Assembly (NCBI GenBank): GCA_964400735.1
Contig: CAYNVQ010000015.1
Span: forward strand, 1 to 64,000
DNA length: 64,000 bases
Source: CAYNVQ01 sp964400735
GTDB lineage: Bacteria; Acidobacteriota; Aminicenantia; Aminicenantales; Aminicenantaceae
Direction of reading: 5' to 3'
Shown here: in pieces, positions 25,626 through 34,822 of the stretch
Layout of the letters: each line of letters starts with the position of its first letter
Position numbering within the stretch: the first letter of the stretch is position 1
Position numbers and translations under genes: made by a program
Notes under the pieces: generated by a model
Told to the model about the DNA's origin: nothing
Databases searched by the model: none
The model's input: only the letters and a program-made list of their open reading frames with translations

Positions 25626-27275
25626 TCAGTCCGGTTGTTTGATGACATGCTCCTCATAAGAAGATATGTACAGGACAGGATTTTCCAATTTGAACTCCGG
25701 CCGGAAAATTGAACTGAAGACGATGCCGTCCATGTCCTTCCCCACCGGCAAACCCAGGTAATTGAGAAGAGTGGGAGCTAAGTCGATCAATCTCATCGGA
25801 TCGATATTTTTCTCCCGGTTTATTTCTCTTCCATAAAAAAACACCGCTCCATCTGGAGCCAATTCACGATAGGCGGAGATCTCGGCATTCCCCAGCATCC
25901 ACTCCACAATCCTTCTCCACAGAGGAAGCGGTTCGATCCCATGGGGAGAAAACACGATGAGAAGCTCATCCTCCTTCCGTGAGGCCAGGTACCTGCCGAT
26001 GATCTCATCATAAAATTGATAATACCTTTCGATCACAGAGCTGTAGCGGTTGATATCATCTTGATCGATGTTTCCGAATAGGTCGGGAAAGCTGTATTTG
26101 TAAAAAAATTGCTCGACTGTATCTAGGCCGTTCAACATGAAATAGACGATTTGAGGCTGGATTTCCATCTTCATCTGCATGACCCGATCCTCAAATTCAA
26201 AATCAGAGAAAAATGCCTTTCTTACTCTGTCGAACATCTCGCTCTCATCCAGCTTCAGATCCCTGAACATCAGGTTGAATCGGGTCGCCGCTTTTGGAGA
26301 TGATTCTTCCACATTACGGTAGTACGGCCAATCCTGGACTAAAAATTCGGTTTTGTTATCCCGAAATATCTCCCAAATGTCCTGGGAATAGAAAGGATGC
26401 GTTTTTATCGAACGAGTGAGCAGGTCTGTCCTCAAAAGCTGTCCGAAGAGAATGAAGCGAGGTGCGACTTCGAATACCCGTGAACTTTTCAATACGCGGT
26501 ATTTATACAAGGAAATATGACGGTGTTTGGCAGGGAATTTCCCTGAGTTTATCGAACTGTTTAGGATCAACGGTTCGCCGGGAGAAAAACTCTCCAGCTT
26601 CCCCCAGCTTCCTTCTTCCATCAACCAGGCGAAATTCGGAAGCTTCTCCTCGGTTATCAAAGGGATCATGACATCAAAACTCAATCCTTCCAATCCGATC
26701 ATCGTGACTTTTTTGTCGATTCTCTTGGCCTCAAGATTGGCGACCTTCTCCGATTTGTGGAGCACCGGATAATTCATCCTCAGCCAAAGGGCATAATAGA
26801 GCGCCGGGAAGAACAGCAGGTAGAAAATGATAAGAAAGATAAAGCCTTTCCTGTACCTGCGAGAGCCATAAAAACAGAACAAACCGAGCAGGCCAAGAAA
26901 GATAAAAATCAGGAATTGTCTGCTGAGGAGATCCCGCGTGACAGAATCGAAAAAAGATAAAAAGTAATCGTGGTTTGCTTTAAAGATCAATAAAAAAAGC
27001 ACAACGGCCAGAGAAAAACTCAAAACGAGAAAAGAGGGTGATAAAAAAGCGATCCTGAATCGCTTCCCCAGTATGAATTGAAAGATGAAAAACAGCAGTA
27101 GCGACAGAATCACAATGAGCAGGCCATAGGTAACAAGAAGAAAAAGGGAGATCTGGCCAAAGAAGAAAAGTTGAAAATCCAGATTGATGTTCAGGTCATA
27201 GATGAGCAGAGCAAGAAGAAAGCTGAAAAACATACCTGTCACCAGGGAATTTATCAAGACCTTCAGGAATTTCAT
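25626..27275 (-). CDS. polytopic membrane protein with alkaline-phosphatase-superfamily domain
   Basis: 549 residues. About five to six membrane segments fill the first 165 residues. The remaining part starts KKVTMIGLEGLSFDVM, the type I phosphodiesterase/nucleotide pyrophosphatase pattern, and continues with LPNFAWLMEEGSWGKL, VQDWPY, FSPHGIEPLP and a late LIDLAPTLLNYLGLPVGKDM. The usual Asp metal ligand in the first motif appears as Glu-Gly, and the Thr/Ser nucleophile is uncertain (SPGEPLILNSSI), so activity is not assured. Related proteins modify envelope lipids or glycans. It is first in a three-gene run with SAM hydrolase and RecD2. Confidence 0.8.
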   Translation of the reverse strand: MKFLKVLINSLVTGMFFSFLLALLIYDLNINLDFQLFFFGQISLFLLVTYGLLIVILSLLLFFIFQFILGKRFRIAFLSPSFLVLSFSLAVVLFLLIFKANHDYFLSFFDSVTRDLLSRQFLIFIFLGLLGLFCFYGSRRYRKGFIFLIIFYLLFFPALYYALWLRMNYPVLHKSEKVANLEAKRIDKKVTMIGLEGLSFDVMIPLITEEKLPNFAWLMEEGSWGKLESFSPGEPLILNSSINSGKFPAKHRHISLYKYRVLKSSRVFEVAPRFILFGQLLRTDLLTRSIKTHPFYSQDIWEIFRDNKTEFLVQDWPYYRNVEESSPKAATRFNLMFRDLKLDESEMFDRVRKAFFSDFEFEDRVMQMKMEIQPQIVYFMLNGLDTVEQFFYKYSFPDLFGNIDQDDINRYSSVIERYYQFYDEIIGRYLASRKEDELLIVFSPHGIEPLPLWRRIVEWMLGNAEISAYRELAPDGAVFFYGREINREKNIDPMRLIDLAPTLLNYLGLPVGKDMDGIVFSSIFRPEFKLENPVLYISSYEEHVIKQPD

Positions 27276-27394
27276 TCAATGAAAAATTATCACGATTTAG
27301 ACTGTGGGTCAACACAGGACTCTGGAACCGGAATCTCTGCAATCCTAAGGAGACAAACACTTCTGGGTTAGATGCGGAGGAGAGAATTTAGGGC

Positions 27395-28114
27395 TTATCG
27401 GATGATTTTGAATATCCGACCCCACCTGGCTTTTGGGATAAAGCTTACGAATTTTTTCAATCTCTCTCTAAAACTTGTCTTGAGATAGGCATCTCTTTCG
27501 GCTTTATAGGAAAAATAAATGATCCAAGGCCTCCCTTTTATCAGATGGAGAGGAAGGCTGCCCCAATACCGGCTATCCTGGCTGTTATCCCGATTATCGC
27601 CCATAACGAAGCAATGGCCGGGAGGAACGGTCAGCGGTTCGAAGTTGTCCCTTATGTCATCTTCGTAACGGTAGTATCCGTCCTTGGCAATGATATTGGG
27701 ATCGGAATGGAATTTGTGGTCTTCTTGTAGAGGCTCTCCGTTGATATAGACCTGTTTATCCTTGATTTCGATAACTTCGCCTTCCAATGCGATTACTCTC
27801 TTGACAAAGTCTTTATTCGGTTCTTTGGGATATTTAAAGACCACGATGTCGAATCTCTGTATTTTCCGCCTGGGAAGGATGGCTTTCTCTATAGAAAAAA
27901 CGGGATCGACGTAAGCGATTTTGTTGACTAGTAGGAAATCTCCCACCTGAAGAGTGGGCTCCATAGAGCCGGTGGGGATCTGGAAGGCCTGGACCAAAAA
28001 AGTCATCACAAAAAAAACGAAGACGGCCGTCTCCACGATAAGCTCGAAATATTCCCGGAAAACGCTTCTGTCTCGTTCTTTCTTTTCTTTTTTCTCTTTT
28101 TTCTCTTTTTTCAT
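27395..28114 (-). CDS. lepB: signal peptidase I
   Basis: 239 residues. A Lys/Glu-rich cytoplasmic start (KKEKKEKKEKK) is followed by one membrane segment (AVFVFFVMTFLVQAF). The catalytic Ser is in IPTGSMEPTL and the Lys in DFVKRVIALEGE; GDNRDNSQDSRYWG is the conserved box E. It cleaves signal peptides, of which this window has several secreted examples. The ATG at 28114 comes one base after the stop of the prenyltransferase gene; a GTG at 28135 would overlap it. Confidence 0.95.
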   Translation of the reverse strand: MKKEKKEKKEKKERDRSVFREYFELIVETAVFVFFVMTFLVQAFQIPTGSMEPTLQVGDFLLVNKIAYVDPVFSIEKAILPRRKIQRFDIVVFKYPKEPNKDFVKRVIALEGEVIEIKDKQVYINGEPLQEDHKFHSDPNIIAKDGYYRYEDDIRDNFEPLTVPPGHCFVMGDNRDNSQDSRYWGSLPLHLIKGRPWIIYFSYKAERDAYLKTSFRERLKKFVSFIPKARWGRIFKIIR

Positions 28115-28115
28115 A

Positions 28116-29024
28116 TCACACCAGAAAGGAACCACTTAATATAACCAAAAACAGAAAATTCATCAATATGGTGGTCTTCACAGACACCAGAAACCGGGGC
28201 CAGTTTCCAAGACTCAGCCATCCGTTACGGAAGGCCAGAAAAGGCAAAGGGAAAGTCATAAAGACAAAAAGCGACCATAAAGGCCAACCATTGAGAATAA
28301 TTCCAATCAAGACCACGGCGAAGCAGCCCAAGGCAAAGACAAGATAGAGCAGAAGAGAGGCCTTCATACCAAAAAGGATCACCCAGGTCTTCCTTCCGGA
28401 GGCTTCATCCGCCTCTTTGTCCGCGAATTCATTGATCAGCAACACCAGGGTGGTCAATATACCGGAAGGGATGGAGACGATCAGAGGCCAGATAGAAGAG
28501 AAACTCTGGGCCTGGGTGTAGTACGAGCCCAATACGATCAACGGCCCCCAGGCACAAAATATGGCGATCTCGCCCAATCCTTTATCGACCAAACGCAAAG
28601 GAAAACCATTGTATCCATAAATAAAAAAAAGCGCGGCCACTCCGATGATCAGGATAATGCTGCCTTGAGAGACGGCGTTCAAATAAAGTCCGATGGCCGA
28701 GCCGGATACAGCAAAAACAATTGACACCGTCAACGCTTCCTTGGGCCGCACAAACCCATCGAGGATCATCCGGCTGCCCCCCGAAAAGGGCACCAGAGCA
28801 TTTTTATTCAGGGCATCGTTGCCGCTTTTGTAATCAAAATAATCATTGGCGACGTTGCAGGCAATGTGGAAAAAACAAGAGCCGAAGAGAACCAGCAGAA
28901 AACGCCAAAGGCTGAAATGCTGAGCATCCCACCAGGCAAAGGATGTTCCTAAAAAGACAGCCCCCAGAGTGACCGTCAAAAAAGGCAGCCGCAGGAGGAG
29001 TAGAATCGCTTTCGATTTTTTCAT
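28116..29024 (-). CDS. UbiA-family prenyltransferase, MenA-like
   Basis: 302 residues with about eight or nine membrane helices. The two aspartate-rich motifs of UbiA enzymes are present: NDYFDYKSGND (about 60-70) and NEFADKEADEASGRKT (about 190-205). These bind the prenyl diphosphate through magnesium. Gly/Ser-rich PFSGGSRMI after the first motif resembles 1,4-dihydroxy-2-naphthoate prenyltransferases, so menaquinone synthesis is the likely role, but no other men gene is in the window. It precedes lepB with a one-base gap. Confidence 0.85.
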   Translation of the reverse strand: MKKSKAILLLLRLPFLTVTLGAVFLGTSFAWWDAQHFSLWRFLLVLFGSCFFHIACNVANDYFDYKSGNDALNKNALVPFSGGSRMILDGFVRPKEALTVSIVFAVSGSAIGLYLNAVSQGSIILIIGVAALFFIYGYNGFPLRLVDKGLGEIAIFCAWGPLIVLGSYYTQAQSFSSIWPLIVSIPSGILTTLVLLINEFADKEADEASGRKTWVILFGMKASLLLYLVFALGCFAVVLIGIILNGWPLWSLFVFMTFPLPFLAFRNGWLSLGNWPRFLVSVKTTILMNFLFLVILSGSFLV

Positions 29025-29192
29025 TTCCGCATTGTTAAACTGGATTCATTCGTTGAATCAATAATTATAAACTTATCCTTCCAATAATCAACCCCAAATT
29101 CAATCATCGTAAAAATCGATAAAGAAATAGGCCTTTCCGGTAACATCAATTTCTGAATCGCTTATCGAGGCCTGGTTTAGTATAATGGAGGT

Positions 29193-30269
29193 ATGAACTT
29201 CACCATTTTCGGTTACCCGAAATCCGGGAAAACGACCCTTTTCAACCTCTTGACCGGGGCAAAAATCGACACCTCCGCTTTCGACAGCGGGAAAAGGGAT
29301 CCCAACCTGCGCACATGTGCGGTTCCCGACAGGCGACTGGACCAGCTGGGGGATCTTTATCCAGACAAGAAGAAAATTTTTACTTCCATCGATTACATCG
29401 ATTTGGCAGGCATATCCTATGGAGAAGTCAAGAGCGAAACTTATCTGAGCCACCTCCGGAAAGCCGATGGCCTCACCCATGTCGTCAGGGGATTTGCGGA
29501 CGAAAGGATCCCTGCGGCCCGGGGAAAAATCGACCCCCGGGAAGACATTCTTTCCATGGAGGAAGAGCTCATTCTGTCTGATATGGTTTCGATCGAATCC
29601 AGGCTGGAAAAACTGGAAAAAGACCTTATGCGGTCCAAAAGCCCTGAAGGCGAGAAAGAGCGAGACCTTCTTCTCCGTCTGCGGTCCGGCCTTGAAAAGG
29701 GAGGAGGATTACGGGAGATAGAACTATCCGAGGCCGAAGACAAGCTTACCCGAAGTTTCGCTTTTCTGAGCCGGAAACCTCTTCTGCACATGGTCAATGT
29801 GGACGAGAATGAGATTGGCACAATCGAACAGCCGGAAAAATTTTGCCCGGCACAGAAAAAGAAAACCGCAGTGATGGCCTTTTGCGGAAAGATCGAGGAG
29901 GAAATCCTCGAGCTGGAGGAGGAGGAGGAAAAGGACGTTTTCCTCAGAGAATACGGTCTGAAGGAACTCAGCAGGGCTAAATTCCTCCAAACATCCTATG
30001 GCCTTTTGGGCGTGATCACCTTCTTCACCGTCGGGAAGCGGGAAGTCAAAGCCTGGACAATCGAGGAAGGAACGTCTGCCCAACGTGCAGCAGGGATTAT
30101 CCATACGGATATGGAGAAGGGATTCATACGGGCCGAAGTCATATCTTTAGACAGTCTTCTCGAACATGCATCGCTTCAAGCAGCTAAAGAAATCGGAGCT
30201 GTCCGGCTCGAGGGCAAGGACTACATCGTCCAAGACGCCGACGTCATCTACTTCCGATTCTCTTCTTGA
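29193..30269 (+). CDS. ychF: YchF/Obg-family ATPase, divergent
   Basis: 358 residues. P-loop GYPKSGKTTLF (usual YchF: GLPNVGKSTLF), switch region YIDLAGIS, and NVDE in place of the GTPase NKxD motif, which is the YchF signature for ATP preference. A coiled-coil insertion spans about 125-190. The C-terminal TGS domain is clear (VITFFTVGKREVKAW ... GKDYIVQDADVIYFRF). YchF binds ribosomes and acts in stress and translation control. A TATAAT box at 29181-29186 ends 6 bases before the ATG, and GGAGG sits between them. The stop is 1 bp from an inverted-repeat element. Confidence 0.88.
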   Translation: MNFTIFGYPKSGKTTLFNLLTGAKIDTSAFDSGKRDPNLRTCAVPDRRLDQLGDLYPDKKKIFTSIDYIDLAGISYGEVKSETYLSHLRKADGLTHVVRGFADERIPAARGKIDPREDILSMEEELILSDMVSIESRLEKLEKDLMRSKSPEGEKERDLLLRLRSGLEKGGGLREIELSEAEDKLTRSFAFLSRKPLLHMVNVDENEIGTIEQPEKFCPAQKKKTAVMAFCGKIEEEILELEEEEEKDVFLREYGLKELSRAKFLQTSYGLLGVITFFTVGKREVKAWTIEEGTSAQRAAGIIHTDMEKGFIRAEVISLDSLLEHASLQAAKEIGAVRLEGKDYIVQDADVIYFRFSS

Positions 30270-30270
30270 T

Positions 30271-30481
30271 GGGGACGTTCCTTCAGGTGCCACCCTATCC
30301 CAAGGTAAGCACTTACTCAGCCCATCCCCTATTTTAGAAATTTTTACAATAGAAGAAAGATTCGAGTAAGACGTTGATGCTCTTGCATCTCTTATTCTCC
30401 TTTTTCTCCTTTTTTAGGATGTTATTCATAAGCCACCTGGGGCTTGGAGATGTATAAGGTGGTACCTAGAGGAGCGTCCCC
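30271..30481. mobile_element. MITE/REP-like element, family A, copy 1
   Basis: 28-bp inverted ends (30271-30298 and 30454-30481) match at 23 of 28 positions. They begin GGGGACG and contain a GGTACC/GGTGCC core. The 155-bp interior has no coding potential. The ends are nearly the same as those at 47326-47448. No clear target duplication. The element fills the gap between ychF and tgt. Confidence 0.8.
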
Positions 30482-30503
30482 ATTTTGTTTTATAATGGAT
30501 AGA

Positions 30504-31631
30504 ATGAAAAAAGTTTTCAAGGTCACGGCAGAAGATTCCGGTTCCTCAGCCAGAACCGGAATCATTCATACAGAGCATGGCTTGATCCAAACCCCTGCTT
30601 TTGCCCCGGTTGCCAGCCAGGGCACAGTCAAGGCCCTCCCCCACAGCATGGTCCAAAACCTCGGTGCACAGCTCATCCTGGTCAATGCTTATCATCTCTA
30701 CCTCCGTCCTGGCTTGGAGATTATCAAGGACCTGGGGGGAGTTCATTCCTTTACCTCCTGGCCGGGCCCTATCCTCTCCGATAGCGGCGGGTTCCAGATC
30801 TATAGCCTCACACCTTTGGCCAAGGTGAAGAAAGAAGGCGTGGAATTTTCCTCTCATCTGGACGGGACAAAAATCTTTCTAACTCCGGAAGATATCATCG
30901 ATATCCAGAAGACTCTGGGAACGGATATCATGATGCTTCTGGACTTTTTCCGGCCTTATCCTTCCTCCAAAAAAGAAATCCGTGAAGCCGTCAAGATCAC
31001 CACACAGTGGGCCCGACGTTCCAAAGCCCATTTCGTGAAAAGTCCCTCTGGGCAGCTTTTATGGGGTATCTGCCAGGGAGGCATCCACTGGGACCTTCGT
31101 CGCCAAAGTATAGAAGAGCTGATAGAAATCGGATTCGACGGGTATGCCCTGGGCGGATTGGGGATCGGAGAACCTAAAACCCAATTCTTGGAAGCGGCCG
31201 AGCGGTCCGGAGACCTTCTTCCTCCGGACAAGCCGCGTTATTTGATGGGCATAGGGTATATCAAAGATATCCTTCAAGCTGTCGAATGCGGGATCGACCT
31301 TTTCGATTGCGTACTTCCCACCCGAAACGCCCGCACCGGCACGCTTTTCACGAGTCAGGGAAAAATCGTGATAAAAAACAAAAAATACGAAAAGGACCAG
31401 AGGCCTTTGGATGAGGGATGCTCCTGCTACACCTGCCGGAATTTTTCCCGGGCTTACCTGCGCCATCTCTACGAAAGACAGGAAATCAGCTCCTCCATCC
31501 TCAACACCCTGCACAACCTTCATTTTTATCTTGACATCTTCTCCAAAATTAGGCAATCTATTCAATCAAATTCCTTTCAAAAGTTGAAATGTAGTATAAT
31601 GAATAAAAATAAAGAGGAAGAAGAAGTATGA
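30504..31631 (+). CDS. tgt: tRNA-guanine transglycosylase (queuosine pathway)
   Basis: 375 residues. LSDSGGFQIYSL holds the general-base Asp, IDLFDCVLPTRNARTG the nucleophile Asp, and CSCYTC followed by His the zinc site. Substrate-pocket motifs GICQGG and ALGGLGIGEP are close to standard. Odd: the usual FDECTPYP is LDFFRPYP, so the Glu and the pocket Cys are both Phe. It exchanges guanine at position 34 of GUN tRNAs for preQ1 or a related base. The reading frame runs open back into the repeat element, so I use the ATG at 30504; 30495 is also possible. Its last four bases overlap yajC. Confidence 0.9.
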   Translation: MKKVFKVTAEDSGSSARTGIIHTEHGLIQTPAFAPVASQGTVKALPHSMVQNLGAQLILVNAYHLYLRPGLEIIKDLGGVHSFTSWPGPILSDSGGFQIYSLTPLAKVKKEGVEFSSHLDGTKIFLTPEDIIDIQKTLGTDIMMLLDFFRPYPSSKKEIREAVKITTQWARRSKAHFVKSPSGQLLWGICQGGIHWDLRRQSIEELIEIGFDGYALGGLGIGEPKTQFLEAAERSGDLLPPDKPRYLMGIGYIKDILQAVECGIDLFDCVLPTRNARTGTLFTSQGKIVIKNKKYEKDQRPLDEGCSCYTCRNFSRAYLRHLYERQEISSSILNTLHNLHFYLDIFSKIRQSIQSNSFQKLKCSIMNKNKEEEEV

Positions 31632-31963
31632 TTATATCCAGTTTGCTTATGACCATGAACCAGGCTGAGGCCCCGGTGCGAGGACAGGGAAGTCTCCTTA
31701 CCGCTCTGCTTCCGTTTATCCTCGTTTTTGTGATTTTTTACCTTTTGATCATCATGCCCCAGAGGAAAAGGCAGAAAAAGCACCAAGAAATGGTAGGCCA
31801 GCTCAAGCCCGGAGACAAAATCGTGACCACCGGCGGAATTTATGGAACCGTAATGGGTGTCCAGCAAGATAAAATCGAGCTCAAAATAGCCTCCAATGTC
31901 AAAATAGACATCACGAGAAATGCGGTCGCCGCCTTTATATCGGATAAAAAAGGAGAGGGATAA
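31628..31963 (+). CDS. yajC: preprotein translocase subunit YajC
   Basis: 111 residues. One N-terminal membrane helix (LLTALLPFILVFVIFYLLII) is followed by MPQRKRQKKHQEMVGQLKPG and the YajC domain DKIVTTGGIYGTVMGVQQDK. YajC associates with SecDF at the Sec translocon. It overlaps tgt by ATGA and precedes secD, the classic tgt-yajC-secD-secF order. A GAGGAAGAAG-rich site precedes the start. Confidence 0.95.
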   Translation: MIISSLLMTMNQAEAPVRGQGSLLTALLPFILVFVIFYLLIIMPQRKRQKKHQEMVGQLKPGDKIVTTGGIYGTVMGVQQDKIELKIASNVKIDITRNAVAAFISDKKGEG

Positions 31964-32006
31964 CACGCCTCTTTTTCTATTTTAATATGTCGAAGATCTA
32001 TTAACT

Positions 32007-33584
32007 ATGCCCATAAAAACCAAGATGAAAAAAAACCTCCAGTGGAAAATCATTCTCGTTCTGGCCGTAATCGCCCTTTCGATCTTTCTCGCCTACCCCC
32101 CATCTCAAAAAATCCAGCTTGGGCTGGACCTGCAGGGAGGAATGCACCTGGTTCTGCAGGTGGTCACCGACGATGCGATCAATACCGAAACCGACCAGGA
32201 AATCCTCCGGCTTCAGGAACAGATGAAACGGAAAGATATCAGCTACACTGCCATTGCCAAAAGCGAAGATAGATTGGGCCGCTTCGTTCTTCAAGGATTC
32301 GATGTTACCAAAGAACAGGAGGTCAGAGACCTCATGGACGAGTATTTCAAGGAATGGGATATCTCCTATACCGGAGGCATTGTCACCTTGACCATGAAGA
32401 ACAGTGCCGAGACCTATTTCAGGGATCAAGCAGTCCGCCAATCTGTCGAAACCATCCGGAATCGAGTGGATGAACTGGGTCTTTCGGAAATCCCCATTCA
32501 GCGACAGGGTGGCCCCACCGGGGAGAGGATCATCGTCGAGCTTCCGGGGGTTGAAGATCCCGATCGTGTGAAAAACATCCTTAAAACGACGGCTCAGCTC
32601 GAATGGCGCTTGGTGCATGCCGGGCCTGCTGCCAGCCAGGAAGCCCTGCTCACCGAGTACGGGGGGAAGGTTCCTGACGACATGGAAATCCTTCCCGGGG
32701 ACCCTAGAAGAAACCTAGGAGGCAATTACTATCTGGTCAACCGGGTGGCGGTTGTCTCTGGAAAAGACCTGAGGGATGCCCGCCGCTCCTACGACGAATG
32801 GAATAACCCGGCCGTCTCTTTCAGGCTTTCTCCAGAGGCAGGCAGAAGGTTCTACAAGTTCACCTCGGACAACCTGGGCAAACCCCTCTGCGTTATCCTG
32901 GACAAAAAAATCATCAATGTGGCCACTATCGAGGATAGAATCTCAGATACAGGCATAATCCGTGGGTTCAGCGACGCCAATGTCGTCGACGACCTCACCA
33001 TCGCTCTCAGAGCCGGCGCTCTTCCGGCAACGATCAAATACCTAGAGGAGCGCACCATAGGCCCCTCACTGGGTGCCGACTCCATTCGAAAAGGCGTGAC
33101 CTCCATCATCATCGCTCTAATTCTGATTCTTATCTTCATGGTCATCTACTACAGATTGGCCGGAGTCAATGCCGTTTCTGCCCTCATCCTCAACATTTTG
33201 ATTCTGGCGGGCGCACTGGCCTACTTTAAAGCCAATCTCACTCTTCCCGGAATCGCCGGAATCATCCTGACCATCGGAATGGCTGTGGACGCCAATGTCC
33301 TGGTCTTCGAGAGAATCAGGGAAGAGCTCGCCCAAGGAAAAAGCGTTCTCAGCGCCATCGCTTCGGGTTTTTCACGCGCATTCAAGACCATCCTTGATGC
33401 TAACGTCACGACCATCATTGCCGCCGTTTTTCTCTTTCAATTCGGAACCGGCCCGGTGCGGGGATTTGCCGTGACCTTGATCATCGGCATCTCAGCGAGC
33501 ATGTTTACTGCAGTCTTCGTTTCCAGGCTTATTTTCGATATCTCTCTCTCCAAGAAAAAGCAACGAGATAAATTGAGTATTTAG
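32007..33584 (+). CDS. secD: protein translocase subunit SecD
   Basis: 525 residues. Membrane helix 1 (about 10-28), then LGLDLQGGMHLVLQV, a large periplasmic P1 domain with RNRVDELGLSEI and VELPGVEDPDRVK, and the C-terminal five-helix RND-like bundle beginning near TIGPSLGADSI, with GMAVDANVLVFERIREE in helix 4. It uses the proton gradient to pull proteins out of SecYEG. It sits 2 bp ahead of secF. Confidence 0.96.
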   Translation: MPIKTKMKKNLQWKIILVLAVIALSIFLAYPPSQKIQLGLDLQGGMHLVLQVVTDDAINTETDQEILRLQEQMKRKDISYTAIAKSEDRLGRFVLQGFDVTKEQEVRDLMDEYFKEWDISYTGGIVTLTMKNSAETYFRDQAVRQSVETIRNRVDELGLSEIPIQRQGGPTGERIIVELPGVEDPDRVKNILKTTAQLEWRLVHAGPAASQEALLTEYGGKVPDDMEILPGDPRRNLGGNYYLVNRVAVVSGKDLRDARRSYDEWNNPAVSFRLSPEAGRRFYKFTSDNLGKPLCVILDKKIINVATIEDRISDTGIIRGFSDANVVDDLTIALRAGALPATIKYLEERTIGPSLGADSIRKGVTSIIIALILILIFMVIYYRLAGVNAVSALILNILILAGALAYFKANLTLPGIAGIILTIGMAVDANVLVFERIREELAQGKSVLSAIASGFSRAFKTILDANVTTIIAAVFLFQFGTGPVRGFAVTLIIGISASMFTAVFVSRLIFDISLSKKKQRDKLSI

Positions 33585-33586
33585 AA

Positions 33587-34744
33587 ATGCAGGTATTCAA
33601 GAACGCGAACTTCAACTTCATGCGGTATAAATATATTGCGTTAATCATATCCGGAATCATCCTCGTTGTCAGTATCGTCAATATCTTTGTCCACAAGGGC
33701 CTGAACTACGGTGTGGATTTCGCCGGGGGAACACTCATCCAGCTCCGGTTCAAAAAGGTGTATCCGATCGGGGACCTCCGGCAGGCTTTATCCAATGCCG
33801 GTTTTTCTCCCAAGATTCAGGAAGTCGAAAGTGGACAAAGGGAATTCATCATCAGGACCATGCTGCCGGAAGGGGAGACAGAGGAGGAACTGGAGGCCCA
33901 TGAGATCATGGGAAGCAGGGTAATAGACACCCTGAAAACCCAGGAGGACATATCGAATCAGGAAAAAGGATTGAAAGACCTGAACAATATTGATACAGAA
34001 CAGCTTCAGGCCCTTCTTGAACAGGCATTTCCTGAAGAGGCCGGACAAGCAGCCTCCCAGATCATGGATTTTCTCCAATCAACCGAGCAGAAAGGCATTA
34101 TCGAAAATTTCGCACAGCTTCGAGAAGCCGGAGTCGACTCCAAGATCGTCGATTACTTGGAAGAAAACAGCTACCTGGGAAGTTTGGCCGTCAAAAGGAG
34201 AGAGACGGTCGGTCCGCAGGTGGGGGCGGAACTCAGGCAAAGAACGGCCCAAGCTACTGTCTGGGCCTTACTGGGAATGCTCATCTACATCGGCATCCGA
34301 TTCAAATTCGCCTATGGGGTATCGGCTATCCTGACATTGGCCCATGATGTCTTGATCACAATGGGGATTTTTTCCCTCACCAACCGTGAGATAAATCTGC
34401 CGGTCATCGCGGCTATTCTGACCATCGTCGGCTATTCCCTCAATGATACAATCGTTATCTTCGACAGAGTAAGGGATAATTTGAAAATCCTCCGAAAATT
34501 GAAGTTCGAGCCTCTCTTGAACTCGAGCATCAACCAAACTCTGAGCCGGACCATCATCACATCCGGCACGACATTGCTGACGGTCGTGGCGTTGTTTATC
34601 TTCGGAGGAGAAGTCATTAACGACTTCGCTTTCACCATGATTATCGGCGTTGTGATCGGCACTTATTCCTCGATTTATATGTCCTGTTCCCTTTTGAATT
34701 TTTGGAAAAAAATTTTCAAACCGAAGAAAGGGATGGGAAAGTAA
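33587..34744 (+). CDS. secF: protein translocase subunit SecF
   Basis: 385 residues, longer than typical SecF (about 310) because the periplasmic region has an acidic, Gln-rich insertion at about 95-190 (QEDISNQEKGLKDLNN and following). The diagnostic motifs are LNYGVDFAGGTLIQL, VKRRETVGPQVGAEL and GYSLNDTIVIFDRVRDN, with six membrane helices. It partners SecD. The insertion between the first helix and the SecF core is unusual and has no function I can name. Confidence 0.95.
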   Translation: MQVFKNANFNFMRYKYIALIISGIILVVSIVNIFVHKGLNYGVDFAGGTLIQLRFKKVYPIGDLRQALSNAGFSPKIQEVESGQREFIIRTMLPEGETEEELEAHEIMGSRVIDTLKTQEDISNQEKGLKDLNNIDTEQLQALLEQAFPEEAGQAASQIMDFLQSTEQKGIIENFAQLREAGVDSKIVDYLEENSYLGSLAVKRRETVGPQVGAELRQRTAQATVWALLGMLIYIGIRFKFAYGVSAILTLAHDVLITMGIFSLTNREINLPVIAAILTIVGYSLNDTIVIFDRVRDNLKILRKLKFEPLLNSSINQTLSRTIITSGTTLLTVVALFIFGGEVINDFAFTMIIGVVIGTYSSIYMSCSLLNFWKKIFKPKKGMGK

Positions 34745-34751
34745 ATAATGC

Positions 34752-34780
34752 TTGTCAAAAGGTGTTTTTTGCTTTATACT
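34752..34780 (+). promoter_or_regulatory. promoter of tonB-exbB-exbD
   Basis: TTGTCA (34752-34757), a 17-bp spacer, TATACT (34775-34780); each box matches consensus at 5 of 6. It is 8 bp after the secF stop, giving a leader of about 36 nt before tonB, so this set is transcribed apart from secDF. Confidence 0.7.
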
Positions 34781-34822
34781 TTGGTTTATCCTTTCGCTAT
34801 TCCTTGATTAAGAGGTAAGAAA

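Noticed and set aside
29440..29821. Antisense Ser/Arg-rich frames in ychF
   Set aside because: Shadow frames; composition follows from the sense coding strand.
30444..30503. Twenty extra N-terminal codons of tgt
   Set aside because: They translate the end of the repeat element and have no similarity to TGT; the family starts close to MKKVFKV.
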